In this document: in pieces, positions 36,116 to 44,368 of the stretch | Position numbering within the stretch: the stretch's first letter is position 1 | Layout of the letters: each line of letters begins with the position of its first letter | Assembly: GCA_937907415.1 (NCBI GenBank) | Contig: CALCHY010000227.1 | Span: forward strand, 1-64,000 | Direction: 5' to 3' | Source: an uncultured Trueperaceae bacterium | GTDB taxonomy: Bacteria; Deinococcota; Deinococci; Deinococcales; Trueperaceae | DNA: 64,000 nt | Notes under the pieces: model-generated | The model's database searches: none | Told to the model about the DNA's origin: nothing | Seen by the model: only the letters and a program-made list of their open reading frames with translations | Made by a program: the position numbers and the translations under genes

Positions 36116-36121
36116 TAACTT
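36116..36121 (+). promoter_or_regulatory. Leaderless-type -10 box (TAACTT) for the DUF59 gene
   Basis: Seven bases separate it from the ATG at 36129. Confidence 0.5.
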
Positions 36122-36128
36122 CGCCAGC

Positions 36129-36524
36129 ATGGAGAGCAGCGAGAACCAGAACGACACTGAAGTGGGCGCGGTAGCCGCAGGCGGACAAGACGCCGTTGGC
36201 CCAGACACTTCCGCCTTGCGTGAGCAAGTGCTAGAAGCGCTAAAGGTCGTGCACGACCCAGAAATACCCGTCAACATCGTCGACCTCGGGTTGGTATACG
36301 ACCTCGACATCGACGCCCAAGGCAACGTGAACATCGAAATGACCTTGACGAGCATGGGTTGCCCAGTGCAAGACCTCATCCAATCCGACACCGAGATGGC
36401 TGCAATGAAAGTCGATGGCGTCAACTCCGTAAGCGTCGACTTCGTGTGGTCGCCACCCTGGAGTACGGCCAAGATGACGGACGACGGCAAGAAGCAGATG
36501 CGCATGTTCGGCTTTAACGTCTGA
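36129..36524 (+). CDS. MIP18/DUF59 iron-sulfur assembly factor-like protein
   Basis: This 131-residue protein has a DUF59 core from about residue 35: LKVVHDPEIPVNIVDLGLVYD, then MTLTSMGCPVQDLI with the conserved cysteine, and VDFVWSPPWSTAKMTDDGK. It belongs with SufT/PaaD-type proteins that mature iron-sulfur clusters. The first 30 residues are acidic and low in complexity. No suf gene is adjacent. Confidence 0.85.
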   Translation: MESSENQNDTEVGAVAAGGQDAVGPDTSALREQVLEALKVVHDPEIPVNIVDLGLVYDLDIDAQGNVNIEMTLTSMGCPVQDLIQSDTEMAAMKVDGVNSVSVDFVWSPPWSTAKMTDDGKKQMRMFGFNV

Positions 36525-36554
36525 CCAAGTCCAACAAACTCCAAAAAGCGACGT

Positions 36555-36584
36555 GGGCCCGGAACGGCAAGCCGAACCGGGCCC
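36555..36584 (+). terminator. Hairpin after DUF59 gene
   Basis: GGGCCCGG and CCGGGCCC (8 bp) enclose a nested CGGC-AA-GCCG stem. It lies 30 bases after the stop codon; no strong T-tract follows. Confidence 0.55.
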
Positions 36585-36633
36585 CGTGCCGTTATTCGAC
36601 CCGAACCAAGGCCCGAGCCAGGGACAATGCCAT

Positions 36634-36639
36634 TACACT
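36634..36639 (+). promoter_or_regulatory. Leaderless-type -10 box (TACACT) for the unknown gene at 36645
   Basis: Five bases separate it from the ATG. Confidence 0.55.
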
Positions 36640-36644
36640 TGCGC

Positions 36645-37340
36645 ATGGCATTCTGGACGCCCAAGCGCGAAGGTCGCCGCGAACGAGACTGGACGAGCGT
36701 CGTCCAAGAGTTCGAAATGGTGCCAGCACCCGAACTGGCAGAGCGGCTACGTGAGCACTACGACCTCGGCTCTGGCGACCTGGCACCCATTCACGAGTTG
36801 ACGAGAGCCGGTCAACCGCAAGTCGTGGCGTTCGATCAGTTCAATGCCAGGACCGGACCGCTCGGGCGCGTGACGACGTGGCGAACGGGCGTCGTGATCC
36901 GCTCGCAAGAGGCCCACACGCAAGTCTCACTGCGCGCCAGCGCGAAACGCCACGCAGTGCTCGAGGGGCTCGAGGCTGGCCGCAGTGGAGCTCAGCGGCT
37001 AGATTGCCCAGAGGACCCAACGTTCAACGACGCCATCAGCGTGTACGCCCGAGAGAGCGCTGGCGCCCTGCCGCTCCTCACCGCGCCCGTACGGACGGTG
37101 TTGATGCGCCTCCTCGTTTCCGCCGATCAGGTGCTGGCAAGTAGCGCTCGCGGGGCGCGCGAACGCATCCCGCGCCAAGCGACTGGGGTGGCGCCAAGCG
37201 TGGTCATCGGCCCACGCAGCCTCTTCCTCGCCCTCGAAGCCGAGACGCCATTTCCGCTCGAGTCGACAGCGACTGCCATCGTCGACATGCTCAGCCTACA
37301 CGCCGCCCTCATGGCCGCCACCGGTCGGCACGCCAGCTGA
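36645..37340 (+). CDS. Protein of unknown function
   Basis: I do not recognise this 231-residue protein. It is soluble, with no signal or membrane segment. The N-terminus is basic (FWTPKREGRRERDW), followed by an acidic/hydrophobic helix pair and a beta-rich middle (VTTWRTGVVIRSQEAHTQV), then a helical C-terminus with LPLLTAPVRTVLMRLLVSADQV. There is no catalytic motif I can name. The start at 36645 is favoured over an upstream ATG at 36627 because of the -10 box 5 bases before it. It converges with rlmH. Confidence 0.65.
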   Translation: MAFWTPKREGRRERDWTSVVQEFEMVPAPELAERLREHYDLGSGDLAPIHELTRAGQPQVVAFDQFNARTGPLGRVTTWRTGVVIRSQEAHTQVSLRASAKRHAVLEGLEAGRSGAQRLDCPEDPTFNDAISVYARESAGALPLLTAPVRTVLMRLLVSADQVLASSARGARERIPRQATGVAPSVVIGPRSLFLALEAETPFPLESTATAIVDMLSLHAALMAATGRHAS

Positions 37341-37363
37341 CAACGAGCTAGGAACGAGCTAGA

Positions 37364-37822
37364 TCACTCGCGGTGATAGGGGTGGCCAGCGCGCACGGTT
37401 TCAATGCGGTAGAGCTGCTCGAGCAACACGAGCCTGGCTAGGTCATGAGGGAGGGTCAGCGGGGAGAGGCTCCACGCCTCACTCGCTGCGCTGCGAACCT
37501 CCGGCCCGTGCCCCTCGGCGCCGCCGATCAGCAGCGTGAGGCTGCTTACCCCGCGGTTCTCCAACTCCGACACATGCCAAGCGAGCGCGGTGGTGCCGAA
37601 CGCGCGCCCACGCTCGTCGAGGGCAACCACCGCACCATGCACGTGACTCAAGAGCGCCCGGCCCTCCGCCTCCCTGACGGCGTCGGCCGACTTCGCGCGG
37701 GCCTCGCGCACCTCCACGAACTCGCAAGAAGTCAAGTGGCCGAGCCGCTTGAGGTAATGAAGGCAAGCCTCCTGGTAGAAGCGCTCCTTGAGCTTGCCAA
37801 CGGCCACCACGCGGTAGCGCAT
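37364..37822 (-). CDS. rlmH: 23S rRNA pseudouridine-1915 N3-methyltransferase RlmH
   Basis: This 152-residue SPOUT methyltransferase ends with the diagnostic YRIETVRAGHPYHRE, and has VVALDERGRAFGTTALA and LLIGGAEGHGPEV, the trefoil-knot SAM-binding region. It methylates the conserved pseudouridine in helix 69 of 23S rRNA on the assembled ribosome. The start is the ATG at 37822, 9 bases after the thyX stop, so the two are co-transcribed. Confidence 0.94.
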   Translation of the reverse strand: MRYRVVAVGKLKERFYQEACLHYLKRLGHLTSCEFVEVREARAKSADAVREAEGRALLSHVHGAVVALDERGRAFGTTALAWHVSELENRGVSSLTLLIGGAEGHGPEVRSAASEAWSLSPLTLPHDLARLVLLEQLYRIETVRAGHPYHRE

Positions 37823-37831
37823 GCGCGTTGC

Positions 37832-38704
37832 TCAGTCCTCGTCGGCCGGCTGGATGGCGAGCGGACCTAGTTTCTTGAGGAAGTCGGCGCGCCGCGTTGC
37901 CCTCAGGCCGCTCGCTGCGAGCGCCTCTTCGAGGCGCGTTCCGTCGAGGGCCCCCTTGAGTACCTCGATCTCGGTGCGCGAGAAGGCGCGGCCGTACAGC
38001 TCGTGCTCCTCGAAGGCGTCGTACGCGAGGGGCGCGACTGCGCGTGCGATCTGCGCCATGGCGTCCCCGTACACGCGGATCTCGTGCTGCGCATGCCAGT
38101 CGAGGCGCAGCTTCAGGAAGTGAAAGAGGTTGTTCAAGTCGATCTGCCAGTACATCTCGGTGTAGAGGCTGAGCGGCAGGTTGACGCGGGCCAACTCGCG
38201 GGCGATGTCGTCCTCGAGCATGCCCTCGTACTCGCCGTAAGTCCGTTCCTGGCCGGCTCTTAGCAGCTCGATGACCCTGCCGCGGAGTTCGTCTGGCACG
38301 TCGCGGGCATCGCCGCCCTGTTTGTTGCGGGTGTCTTGGAAGCGCACCTCGCTTGGTTGCGGGACGTAGAACTCGTCGCGCATGACGGAGTAGCGCCCGC
38401 TGATCTCGTTGAGGCGCGCCGTCCGGTGCCTCACCCATTGACGCGCCACGAAGATGGGCATCTTCACGTGGAAGGTCAGGATCACCTGCTCGAACGGGCT
38501 GGTGTGGCGGTTGCGGAGTAGGTAATCGATGAGCGCGCCGTCCTCGCGCACCGACTTGGTTCCGTCGCCGTAGGAAACGCGCGCGGCCTGAACTATGCGG
38601 GCGTCGCCGCCGAGATAGTCGACGAGCCTCACGAAACCGTGGTCTAGGACGCGCAACTCGACATCGAGGAGGGCTTCTGCAGTGGGCACCGTGATTCGAG
38701 CCAT
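37832..38704 (-). CDS. thyX: Flavin-dependent thymidylate synthase ThyX
   Basis: The protein is 290 residues. The ThyX motif RHR-x7-S is present as RHRTARLNEIS, followed by GRYSVM. FVARQWV and the C-terminal VYGDAMAQIARAVAPLAYDAFEEH also fit. It makes dTMP from dUMP with methylene-tetrahydrofolate, FAD and NADPH. The ATG at 38704 gives a normal N-terminus (MARITVPTAEALLDVE); a frame to 38743 is unsupported. A TATCCT box lies 8 bases before this ATG. Confidence 0.93.
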   Translation of the reverse strand: MARITVPTAEALLDVELRVLDHGFVRLVDYLGGDARIVQAARVSYGDGTKSVREDGALIDYLLRNRHTSPFEQVILTFHVKMPIFVARQWVRHRTARLNEISGRYSVMRDEFYVPQPSEVRFQDTRNKQGGDARDVPDELRGRVIELLRAGQERTYGEYEGMLEDDIARELARVNLPLSLYTEMYWQIDLNNLFHFLKLRLDWHAQHEIRVYGDAMAQIARAVAPLAYDAFEEHELYGRAFSRTEIEVLKGALDGTRLEEALAASGLRATRRADFLKKLGPLAIQPADED

Positions 38705-38712
38705 ATGGCGAG

Positions 38713-38718
38713 AGGATA
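38713..38718 (-). promoter_or_regulatory. Leaderless-type -10 box (TATCCT) for thyX
   Basis: Eight bases separate it from the ATG at 38704. Confidence 0.5.
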
Positions 38719-38823
38719 ACCGAGGCCCATGCACAGCGGCCAAAACCGCCGTTGTCTCATTAGAATAGCGTGAGTGACGCGGTTAACATGAGCGCGATTT
38801 GCCCGTCCCGAAGCGAGAATCTG

Positions 38824-38838
38824 ACTCTCATTGAGAGT
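38824..38838. repeat. Perfect palindrome upstream of the S-layer promoter
   Basis: ACTCTCA-T-TGAGAGT has 7-bp arms with one central base, 9 bases before the TTGACA box. It is a good operator candidate. The factor is unknown. Confidence 0.55.
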
Positions 38839-38847
38839 TCATCCGGG

Positions 38848-38877
38848 TTGACATGTGGTCGCGGCACGTGGTCTAAT
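38848..38877 (+). promoter_or_regulatory. Strong sigma70-type promoter of the S-layer gene
   Basis: A perfect TTGACA (38848-38853) lies 18 bases from TCTAAT (38872-38877). Transcription would start near 38884, leaving a leader of about 200 bases before the ATG at 39084. Confidence 0.75.
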
Positions 38878-38911
38878 CCGCTTGGACCTGTGTCGTCCGT
38901 GGCCGCACTGG

Positions 38912-38920
38912 AAGGAGGTG
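38912..38920 (+). promoter_or_regulatory. Perfect anti-Shine-Dalgarno match far upstream in the S-layer leader
   Basis: AAGGAGGTG is fully complementary to the 16S rRNA 3' end but lies about 165 bases before the real start. It could bind ribosomes to protect the mRNA, or start a leader peptide. The true ribosome-binding site is AAGGGG just before 39084. Confidence 0.6.
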
Positions 38921-39083
38921 CTACCTTTTGAACCGGCCAAGGAAACCCAGGAACCCAGTGAGCGAAGCGAGAACCAGACGCCCAACCGGAGAGGAAACTC
39001 GGACACTCCCGGCCTAAAGCGCCTAGGACTCGTGAAGCGACCTGCGCAAGGAACACTTCACCAAGTTCAAGGGGTAAGAATTC

Positions 39084-41870
39084 ATGAAGAAACTAATCAT
39101 CACGCTCCTGGCGGCTGCATTCGCCAGCGGCGCCCTAGCTCAGTCCTCGTTCCCGGACATCCCGGCGAACCACTGGGCCGGCGACGCTGTCGACCGTATC
39201 GCCGACCTCGGCATCGTCATCGGTTTCCCCGACGGCACTTTCCGTGGCAACGAAGCCTTCACGCGTTACCAGGCCGCCCTCGTGGTCAGCCGTCTTCTCG
39301 ACGTGATCAACGACAACGTCAACTCGGCCCTCGCTCTTACGCAGGCTGACGTTGACTCGCTGCGCAACGCCGTGCAGGAACTCGCCTCCGATGTTGCTGC
39401 CCAGGGCGTGCGGCTGTCCGCCGCCGAGAGCGCCATCGCTGGCCTCTCCGACGACGTGACCGCCAACACCGCTCGCCTCGACGACCTCGAAGCCGCCCTC
39501 GCCGGCGGTGGCGTCGATCCGGCGGTCCTCCGCGATCTGCAGAACCAGATCGCTTCGCAGCGTGTCGCCCTCGACACGGCCCAGGCCCAGGCCGAAGCCG
39601 CTGCCGCGCGCGCAGACGCCGCCTACAGCTTGGCCAACCAGGCCAACACCCTCGGCCGCCAGAACGCCGACGACATCGCCGCCATGAACCGCGTCCTTCA
39701 GCTCGTTCAGGCTGATATCGCCGGGCTCAAGGGCAGCGCTGGCGGCAATGCTGGCGCCCCCGTCGACCTTGCGGGCGTCAACTCGGCCATCGAGCGTAAC
39801 CGCTCCGATATCGCCAACATCCGCGAGTTCGTCATCCTCCTCCGCAGCAGCCAAGTCGCCCTTCGCGACCGCGTCTCTGCGCTCGAGGCTTCCGATGTTG
39901 CCCAGAACGCCGCCATCGCCGATCTTCAGGATCGCGTGACTGCGCTCGAAGAGAACCCGCTCGGGATCTCCGGCACCATCACCGCCAAGTACTACGTCGG
40001 CCGCGTCATCGGCGATCCGTTCGATGTCGACCGCGCCTACGGCCTCAACTCCCTCCGCAACATGGGCGCATCCGTCTTCTCGACGGGCGCTGCGGAACTC
40101 GACGGCGACCGTCGCGGCACCAGGAACTACCAGACGGAAGTCGGCGAAGTCGCTCAGGACCGTCACGACATCACCCAGACCTCTGGTGACGTCACTGCGA
40201 CCCTCAACCTCTCCTTCGCCACGAAGTTCGGCTTCGACGGCCAGGGCAGCCCCAACAAGCTCAACAGCTTCAGCGGCGTGGTTGAACTCGCCATCGACGA
40301 CCAGCAGCGTGTTGGTGGCGTCACGAACGCCATGAACGTCGGTCTCAACTGGTTCGAGATCCGTAGCTTCATGACGACCTTCGAGCCTATCGGCGCCTAC
40401 CCGCTCACCTTCTCGTTCGGCACGAACGTCGAAACGGCCTTCACGCCGTACGTCGTCGCCACCGACGAGCCTGGCTTCGTCGCCACCTTGGGCGCCCCGG
40501 ACTTCCTCTCCTTCCTCAACCCGGGCATCACGGCCGTCTACACCACCCCGGCGTACGACGATCCCAACACGCCCGACGACTACCTGCGCGGTCTCCGCGT
40601 CACGCTCAGCCCCCTCGAGGGCCTCACCATCGGCGGCAGCTTCGCTCAGTACGCTGAGAACGCCGCCGACAAGGACGACTACCTGGCCGACAACGCCCAG
40701 GTCACCGTCTGGGGCGTTGACGGCAGCCTTGCCCTCAGCATCTTCGACCTCGGCTTCGAATGGGCCAACGGCTCCGGCGGCGCGACTGCAGAGTCCGTCC
40801 TCTACGCCACCCTCGACGTCGACACCGCTGGCCTCCCGATCCTCACCGGCTTGGGCGCCAACTACCGCAACATCAGCGACGCCTGGACTGCCAACAACTA
40901 CAACCTCGGTGCCGACGCCAACGCCTTCCCATTCGCGGAAGACCAGGCCGGCTTCGGTGTTGACGCCAGCCTGAACCTGTTCATCGTCGACCTCGACGCG
41001 TACTTCGACTCCTACAGCACGCGCGCTGGCGACAGCGCGATGAGCTTCGGTGTCGACGCTAGCGCCGACCTGTTCGCGGGCTTCAGCCTCGGCGGCTGGT
41101 ACCACCAGGCCTCCGTCAACGGCACGACCGTTGACAACCTCCGCACCTTCGTCGACGCCAACGAGGCCGCAGTGGCCCTCACCGGCGCCGATGTCGAGCG
41201 CGACAACAACTACGACACCGGCTTCGGTGTGACCCTCGGTCACGACGGCGCCGCCGCCAACGCCCTCATCAAGGGCCTCAACATCTCGGCCGGCTACTCG
41301 CAGACCGAGGCGGACTTCAGCAAGACGACGCTCTTCGTTGACGCCGACTACGCGCTCAACGTCTCCATCGTCTCGCTCACCCCGTACGTTGGCTACCGCA
41401 TGGTCAACGACGCCGACACCGGCACGGACGACACCGCCACGCTCCGCGTGGGCGCTGGTCTCTCCACCACGCCGCTCGACGTCTACACCAAGCCTGGCCT
41501 CCTCGCTGCGGTCAACTACCGCACGACCAGCCACTCCGACGCGGCCGTCTACACGGCGAGCGAACTGCAGTGGAGCGTTGGCCTCGTCCTGAACGAGTTC
41601 ATCCTCGACCACAGCAAGCTCACCGCCAAGTACGCCAGCTGGACCGGCACCAACATCAACAACGTCACGAACACCCGTGGCGCTGGCGACTTCGCCACTG
41701 ACATCAGCGGCGGCGACGTGAACGGTACCGGCACGCAGGCCGTCAGCGGCTACGAACTCATCTGGGACTACTACGACCTCCAGTTCGCCTACGGTGTCTA
41801 CACCAACGACAACGGTGGCGCTCAGTCGTCGGCTCAGGCCTTCCAGATCAAGTACACCGTCTCCTTCTAA
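39084..41870 (+). CDS. slpA: SLH-domain S-layer / outer-membrane beta-barrel protein (SlpA-like)
   Basis: This 928-residue protein has a signal peptide cut after ALAQ. One SLH domain is at about residues 22-70 (FPDIPANHWAGDAVDRIADLG, split around GFPDGTFRGNEAFTRYQAA), followed by a long alanine-rich coiled coil (about 75-295). A C-terminal beta-barrel region of alternating strands runs from about 300 to a final Phe in IKYTVSF. This layout is typical of Deinococcus-Thermus SlpA proteins, where SLH binds the cell wall polymer and the barrel sits in the outer membrane. Codon use is strongly biased to a few C-ending codons, as expected of a very abundant protein. Confidence 0.9.
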   Translation: MKKLIITLLAAAFASGALAQSSFPDIPANHWAGDAVDRIADLGIVIGFPDGTFRGNEAFTRYQAALVVSRLLDVINDNVNSALALTQADVDSLRNAVQELASDVAAQGVRLSAAESAIAGLSDDVTANTARLDDLEAALAGGGVDPAVLRDLQNQIASQRVALDTAQAQAEAAAARADAAYSLANQANTLGRQNADDIAAMNRVLQLVQADIAGLKGSAGGNAGAPVDLAGVNSAIERNRSDIANIREFVILLRSSQVALRDRVSALEASDVAQNAAIADLQDRVTALEENPLGISGTITAKYYVGRVIGDPFDVDRAYGLNSLRNMGASVFSTGAAELDGDRRGTRNYQTEVGEVAQDRHDITQTSGDVTATLNLSFATKFGFDGQGSPNKLNSFSGVVELAIDDQQRVGGVTNAMNVGLNWFEIRSFMTTFEPIGAYPLTFSFGTNVETAFTPYVVATDEPGFVATLGAPDFLSFLNPGITAVYTTPAYDDPNTPDDYLRGLRVTLSPLEGLTIGGSFAQYAENAADKDDYLADNAQVTVWGVDGSLALSIFDLGFEWANGSGGATAESVLYATLDVDTAGLPILTGLGANYRNISDAWTANNYNLGADANAFPFAEDQAGFGVDASLNLFIVDLDAYFDSYSTRAGDSAMSFGVDASADLFAGFSLGGWYHQASVNGTTVDNLRTFVDANEAAVALTGADVERDNNYDTGFGVTLGHDGAAANALIKGLNISAGYSQTEADFSKTTLFVDADYALNVSIVSLTPYVGYRMVNDADTGTDDTATLRVGAGLSTTPLDVYTKPGLLAAVNYRTTSHSDAAVYTASELQWSVGLVLNEFILDHSKLTAKYASWTGTNINNVTNTRGAGDFATDISGGDVNGTGTQAVSGYELIWDYYDLQFAYGVYTNDNGGAQSSAQAFQIKYTVSF

Positions 41871-41911
41871 GGAGCGGAGCAGTAACCCGGCTTACGCCGG
41901 AACCAAAGAGT

Positions 41912-41947
41912 AAGGGTGAGGCCCCGCGCAAGCGGGGCCTCACCCTT
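41912..41947 (+). terminator. Strong Rho-independent terminator of the S-layer gene
   Basis: A perfect 16-bp stem (41912-41927 with 41932-41947) is closed by a GCAA loop and followed by GTTTGTG. It lies 41 bases after the stop codon and is the strongest terminator in the window. Confidence 0.92.
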
Positions 41948-42003
41948 GTTTGTGCTAACGAACGTGCCATCGACTAGAGCGCCGGGGCCCTAGCCTGCGT
42001 TTC

Positions 42004-42897
42004 CTAAACGATCACCGGCAAGGCGCCAGGCGCTACGCTCACGTCATACGTGGTTGTGAGCGGCAGCGGTTCGCCGTCCGCGTGGCCCGGCCGCGGTGTC
42101 TCCCAGAGAACTCGCACGGTCTTGCCGCGGTGGAGCGCTACGGCAGGATGCTCCAAGTGGCGGCCGCGCATGACCAACGGCAAGAGCCGCAAGGTGCCAA
42201 GGTGCGTCAAGCGACTGGCCACCACAACGTCCAACAGCCCATCTGTCGGCACGGCGTGTGGAGCGAACAGGAAACTCCCGCCCGTGCGTGGCCCGTTCTG
42301 CGCTCCAACCAGCAGGGCGGGGCCGGAGTGCACCGACGTCCCATCGACCCACACCTCGACCGGCGGGCAGTCGAGGATGGCCAGGGTCGCCAAAGTCGAG
42401 TACAAGTAGCCAGCTAGGCCGGGGAGGAAACGCGGCGAGTTGCGGACCCGGTGCGCCACCTCGGCGTCGAAGCCAGTGCCGACGCTGTTCAGGAACGGCT
42501 CGCCGTTGACGAAACCAAGGTCAACCCGCTTGCGTTCACCCGCCACGAGGCGCTCCAGCGCGGCAGGCAGGTCGTCGCGCGAGAGACCCAGACTGTAGGC
42601 GAAGTCGTCTCCGGAACCTAACGGCAAGACGCCAAGGGTGCGGTCGCCAGTCACATCGTGCGGCGTGCCGCGCCGCAAGAGCCCAAGGACCACCTCATGA
42701 GCTGTGCCGTCACCGCCCATTGCCACCACGGTTGCGCCGGGAGGGCTAGCCGCCGCCAGCTCAGTAGCGTGACCAGGGCCTGAAGTCGTGTGAAGCATGT
42801 ACGGCGCCGCCCTTGCATCGAGGAAGGCGAGCGCCTCTGTGAGGGCCTTGCGTGCGCGGCCCTTACCTGCTGCTGGGTTGAAGATGAGATGTAACAC
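42004..42897 (-). CDS. Diacylglycerol kinase/YegS-family lipid kinase
   Basis: The protein is 297 residues. The DAGK catalytic signature is clear: LIFNPAAGKGRA at the nucleotide site, VVAMGGDGTAHEVV and LGVLPLGSGDDFA, then FLNSVGTGFDAEV. It phosphorylates diacylglycerol or a related lipid. I used the GTG at 42897 because the family begins at this point (LHLIFNP) and a TACAAT box lies 11 bases upstream. The ATG at 43122 would overlap the divergent hexapeptide gene. Confidence 0.86.
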   Translation of the reverse strand: MLHLIFNPAAGKGRARKALTEALAFLDARAAPYMLHTTSGPGHATELAAASPPGATVVAMGGDGTAHEVVLGLLRRGTPHDVTGDRTLGVLPLGSGDDFAYSLGLSRDDLPAALERLVAGERKRVDLGFVNGEPFLNSVGTGFDAEVAHRVRNSPRFLPGLAGYLYSTLATLAILDCPPVEVWVDGTSVHSGPALLVGAQNGPRTGGSFLFAPHAVPTDGLLDVVVASRLTHLGTLRLLPLVMRGRHLEHPAVALHRGKTVRVLWETPRPGHADGEPLPLTTTYDVSVAPGALPVIV

Positions 42898-42908
42898 GTT
42901 CGCGCTCG

Positions 42909-42914
42909 ATTGTA
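42909..42914 (-). promoter_or_regulatory. -10 box (TACAAT) of the lipid kinase gene
   Basis: It lies 11 bases before the GTG at 42897, so any leader is at most a few bases. Confidence 0.5.
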
Positions 42915-42928
42915 TCCGGGTCCGGCGG

Positions 42929-42934
42929 TACACT
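42929..42934 (+). promoter_or_regulatory. Leaderless-type -10 box (TACACT) for the hexapeptide gene
   Basis: Six bases separate it from the ATG at 42941. It is 14 bases from the opposing box, so the two promoters overlap. Confidence 0.6.
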
Positions 42935-42940
42935 TGCGGC

Positions 42941-43603
42941 ATGTTCACGCCAGCGCAACTGTTCGAGAGCGCGCGCGTTCCGGACGAACTCGGTCCGCTC
43001 CTAGACGTCGAGTTCCCCTGGGAGGCGCTGGCGCGCCTAGACGCCTTCTGCTCAAACCTGTCGGATCTCAGGATCGGCGCGGTCCACCCAACCGCCATCG
43101 TAGAAGGTCCGCTCGTCGTCATGGAAGGCGCAGAAGTGGGCCCGTACAGTTACTTGACGGGGCCGATACTCCTGTTCCCAGGCGCCAAGATCGGCCACGG
43201 CGCATACTTGCGCGGACCGGTCGTGCTCGGCCCCCACGCGCACGTCGGGCACGCCACTGAAGTCAAGCGCTCGCTCTTCCTCGGTGGATCCAAAGCCCCG
43301 CACTTCAACTACGTTGGCGACAGCGTCATCGGGCATGATGTCAACCTCGGGGCAGGCGTGAAGCTCGCGAACTACAAGACGTTCGGTGATGAGATCAAGG
43401 TCGCGGGCCACGCTACCGGACTACGCAAGCTCGGCGCCGTGCTAGGCGACGGCGTAAGTATCGGCTGCAACGCCGTCACTGCTCCTGGCACCGTCATCGG
43501 GCCACGGGCCATCGTCTATCACGGCGCCTCCGTGCGCGGCGTGATCGAGGCCGACAGCATCGTCAAGTTCCGCCCGGACATCACGACCGCCAGGCGCACG
43601 TGA
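42941..43603 (+). CDS. Hexapeptide-repeat (left-handed beta-helix) protein
   Basis: This 220-residue protein has left-handed parallel beta-helix repeats from about residue 48 (IGAVHPTAIVEGPLVVMEGA) through IGCNAVTAPGTVIGPRAIV. The repeat pattern, with a long insertion (SKAPHFNYVGDSVIGHDVNLG), is that of the C-terminal part of GlmU-like proteins and related predicted acyltransferases. No nucleotidyltransferase domain is present. It likely acts as a trimer on a nucleotide sugar or similar. ATG 42941 is fixed by the box at 42929. Confidence 0.78.
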   Translation: MFTPAQLFESARVPDELGPLLDVEFPWEALARLDAFCSNLSDLRIGAVHPTAIVEGPLVVMEGAEVGPYSYLTGPILLFPGAKIGHGAYLRGPVVLGPHAHVGHATEVKRSLFLGGSKAPHFNYVGDSVIGHDVNLGAGVKLANYKTFGDEIKVAGHATGLRKLGAVLGDGVSIGCNAVTAPGTVIGPRAIVYHGASVRGVIEADSIVKFRPDITTARRT

Positions 43604-43640
43604 GGCGGGCACAGGCGAGGCAGTTGGCGGGGTCGTCTAA

Positions 43641-44357
43641 CTGATCCCGCTGCGCGATCGCAACCCGAGACGGTCGTGGCCGGTGGTCGCCTGGAGCATC
43701 GCGCTCGTCAACGTGGCGGTATTCGCTTACCAGTTCCGCCTAGGGGAGAGCCGCGCCGCCGTGCGCTTCATCTACGAGTACGGCCTGGTTCCAGCGCGCT
43801 TCGGGGTGGACTTCGCTGGCGCCATACCCACGCTCGTCACCCACGCGTTCCTGCACGCCAGCATCGCGCACTTGCTTGGCAACATGATCTTCCTGCTCGT
43901 GTTCGGCGACAACGTCGAGGACAGGTTAGGCCACTGGCGCTTCCTGCTGTTCTACCTGGGAGGCGCGGCGGTGGCCGCGACGGCGCAGGCGTTACTCGGC
44001 GGCGACCCGCGCACGCCCCTGGTCGGCGCTTCAGGCGCCATCAGCGCGTGCCTCGGCGCCTACATGCGGCTGTTCCCGCGGCAGCACGTGCAGGCGCTCA
44101 TCCCGGTGCTGGTTGGCCCCTGGCTCATCGTGCGCCTCTTCTCCCGCCAGCGCCCATGGTTCGCACCGTGGCTGCCCGCCTGGGCCTTCCTTGGCTACTG
44201 GGCGCTCATCCAGGCAACGGAGGCGCTTGGCGCGACCGTGGCAGACGCGGGCGGTGTTGCGTGGTGGGCGCACGTTGGCGGGTTCGGCTACGGGGTGCTG
44301 CTCGCGAAGAGCGTCGCCCGCAGCGAGCCGCGGGCGAATGAGCCTTACTTCGGTTAA
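43641..44357 (+). CDS. Rhomboid-family intramembrane serine protease (apparent CTG start)
   Basis: The protein is 238 residues. Six helices are seen, with the catalytic serine in GASGAISACLGAY (about residue 137) and the histidine in WWAHVGGFGYG, plus FLHASIAHLLGNMIFL. With CTG at 43641 the N-terminus reads LIPLRDRNPRRSWPVVAW, matching the common MIPLRD-x-NP start. In this frame the codon just before it is TAA (43638-43640), so no upstream start exists. GGCGGGG lies 8 bases before it. The next usual codon, GTG at 43683, would remove that conserved N-terminus. Confidence 0.85.
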   Translation: MIPLRDRNPRRSWPVVAWSIALVNVAVFAYQFRLGESRAAVRFIYEYGLVPARFGVDFAGAIPTLVTHAFLHASIAHLLGNMIFLLVFGDNVEDRLGHWRFLLFYLGGAAVAATAQALLGGDPRTPLVGASGAISACLGAYMRLFPRQHVQALIPVLVGPWLIVRLFSRQRPWFAPWLPAWAFLGYWALIQATEALGATVADAGGVAWWAHVGGFGYGVLLAKSVARSEPRANEPYFG

Positions 44358-44368
44358 GTGAGTGCTGC

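Noticed and set aside
37479..38438. 319-codon minus-strand frame crossing rlmH and thyX
   Set aside because: It is an out-of-frame Arg-rich shadow of two well-supported genes.
39135..41612. Long open frame (825 codons) on the minus strand across the S-layer gene
   Set aside because: It is a shadow of the strongly C-ending codon use of the plus-strand gene, has a Glu/Val/Gly-rich composition and no domain.
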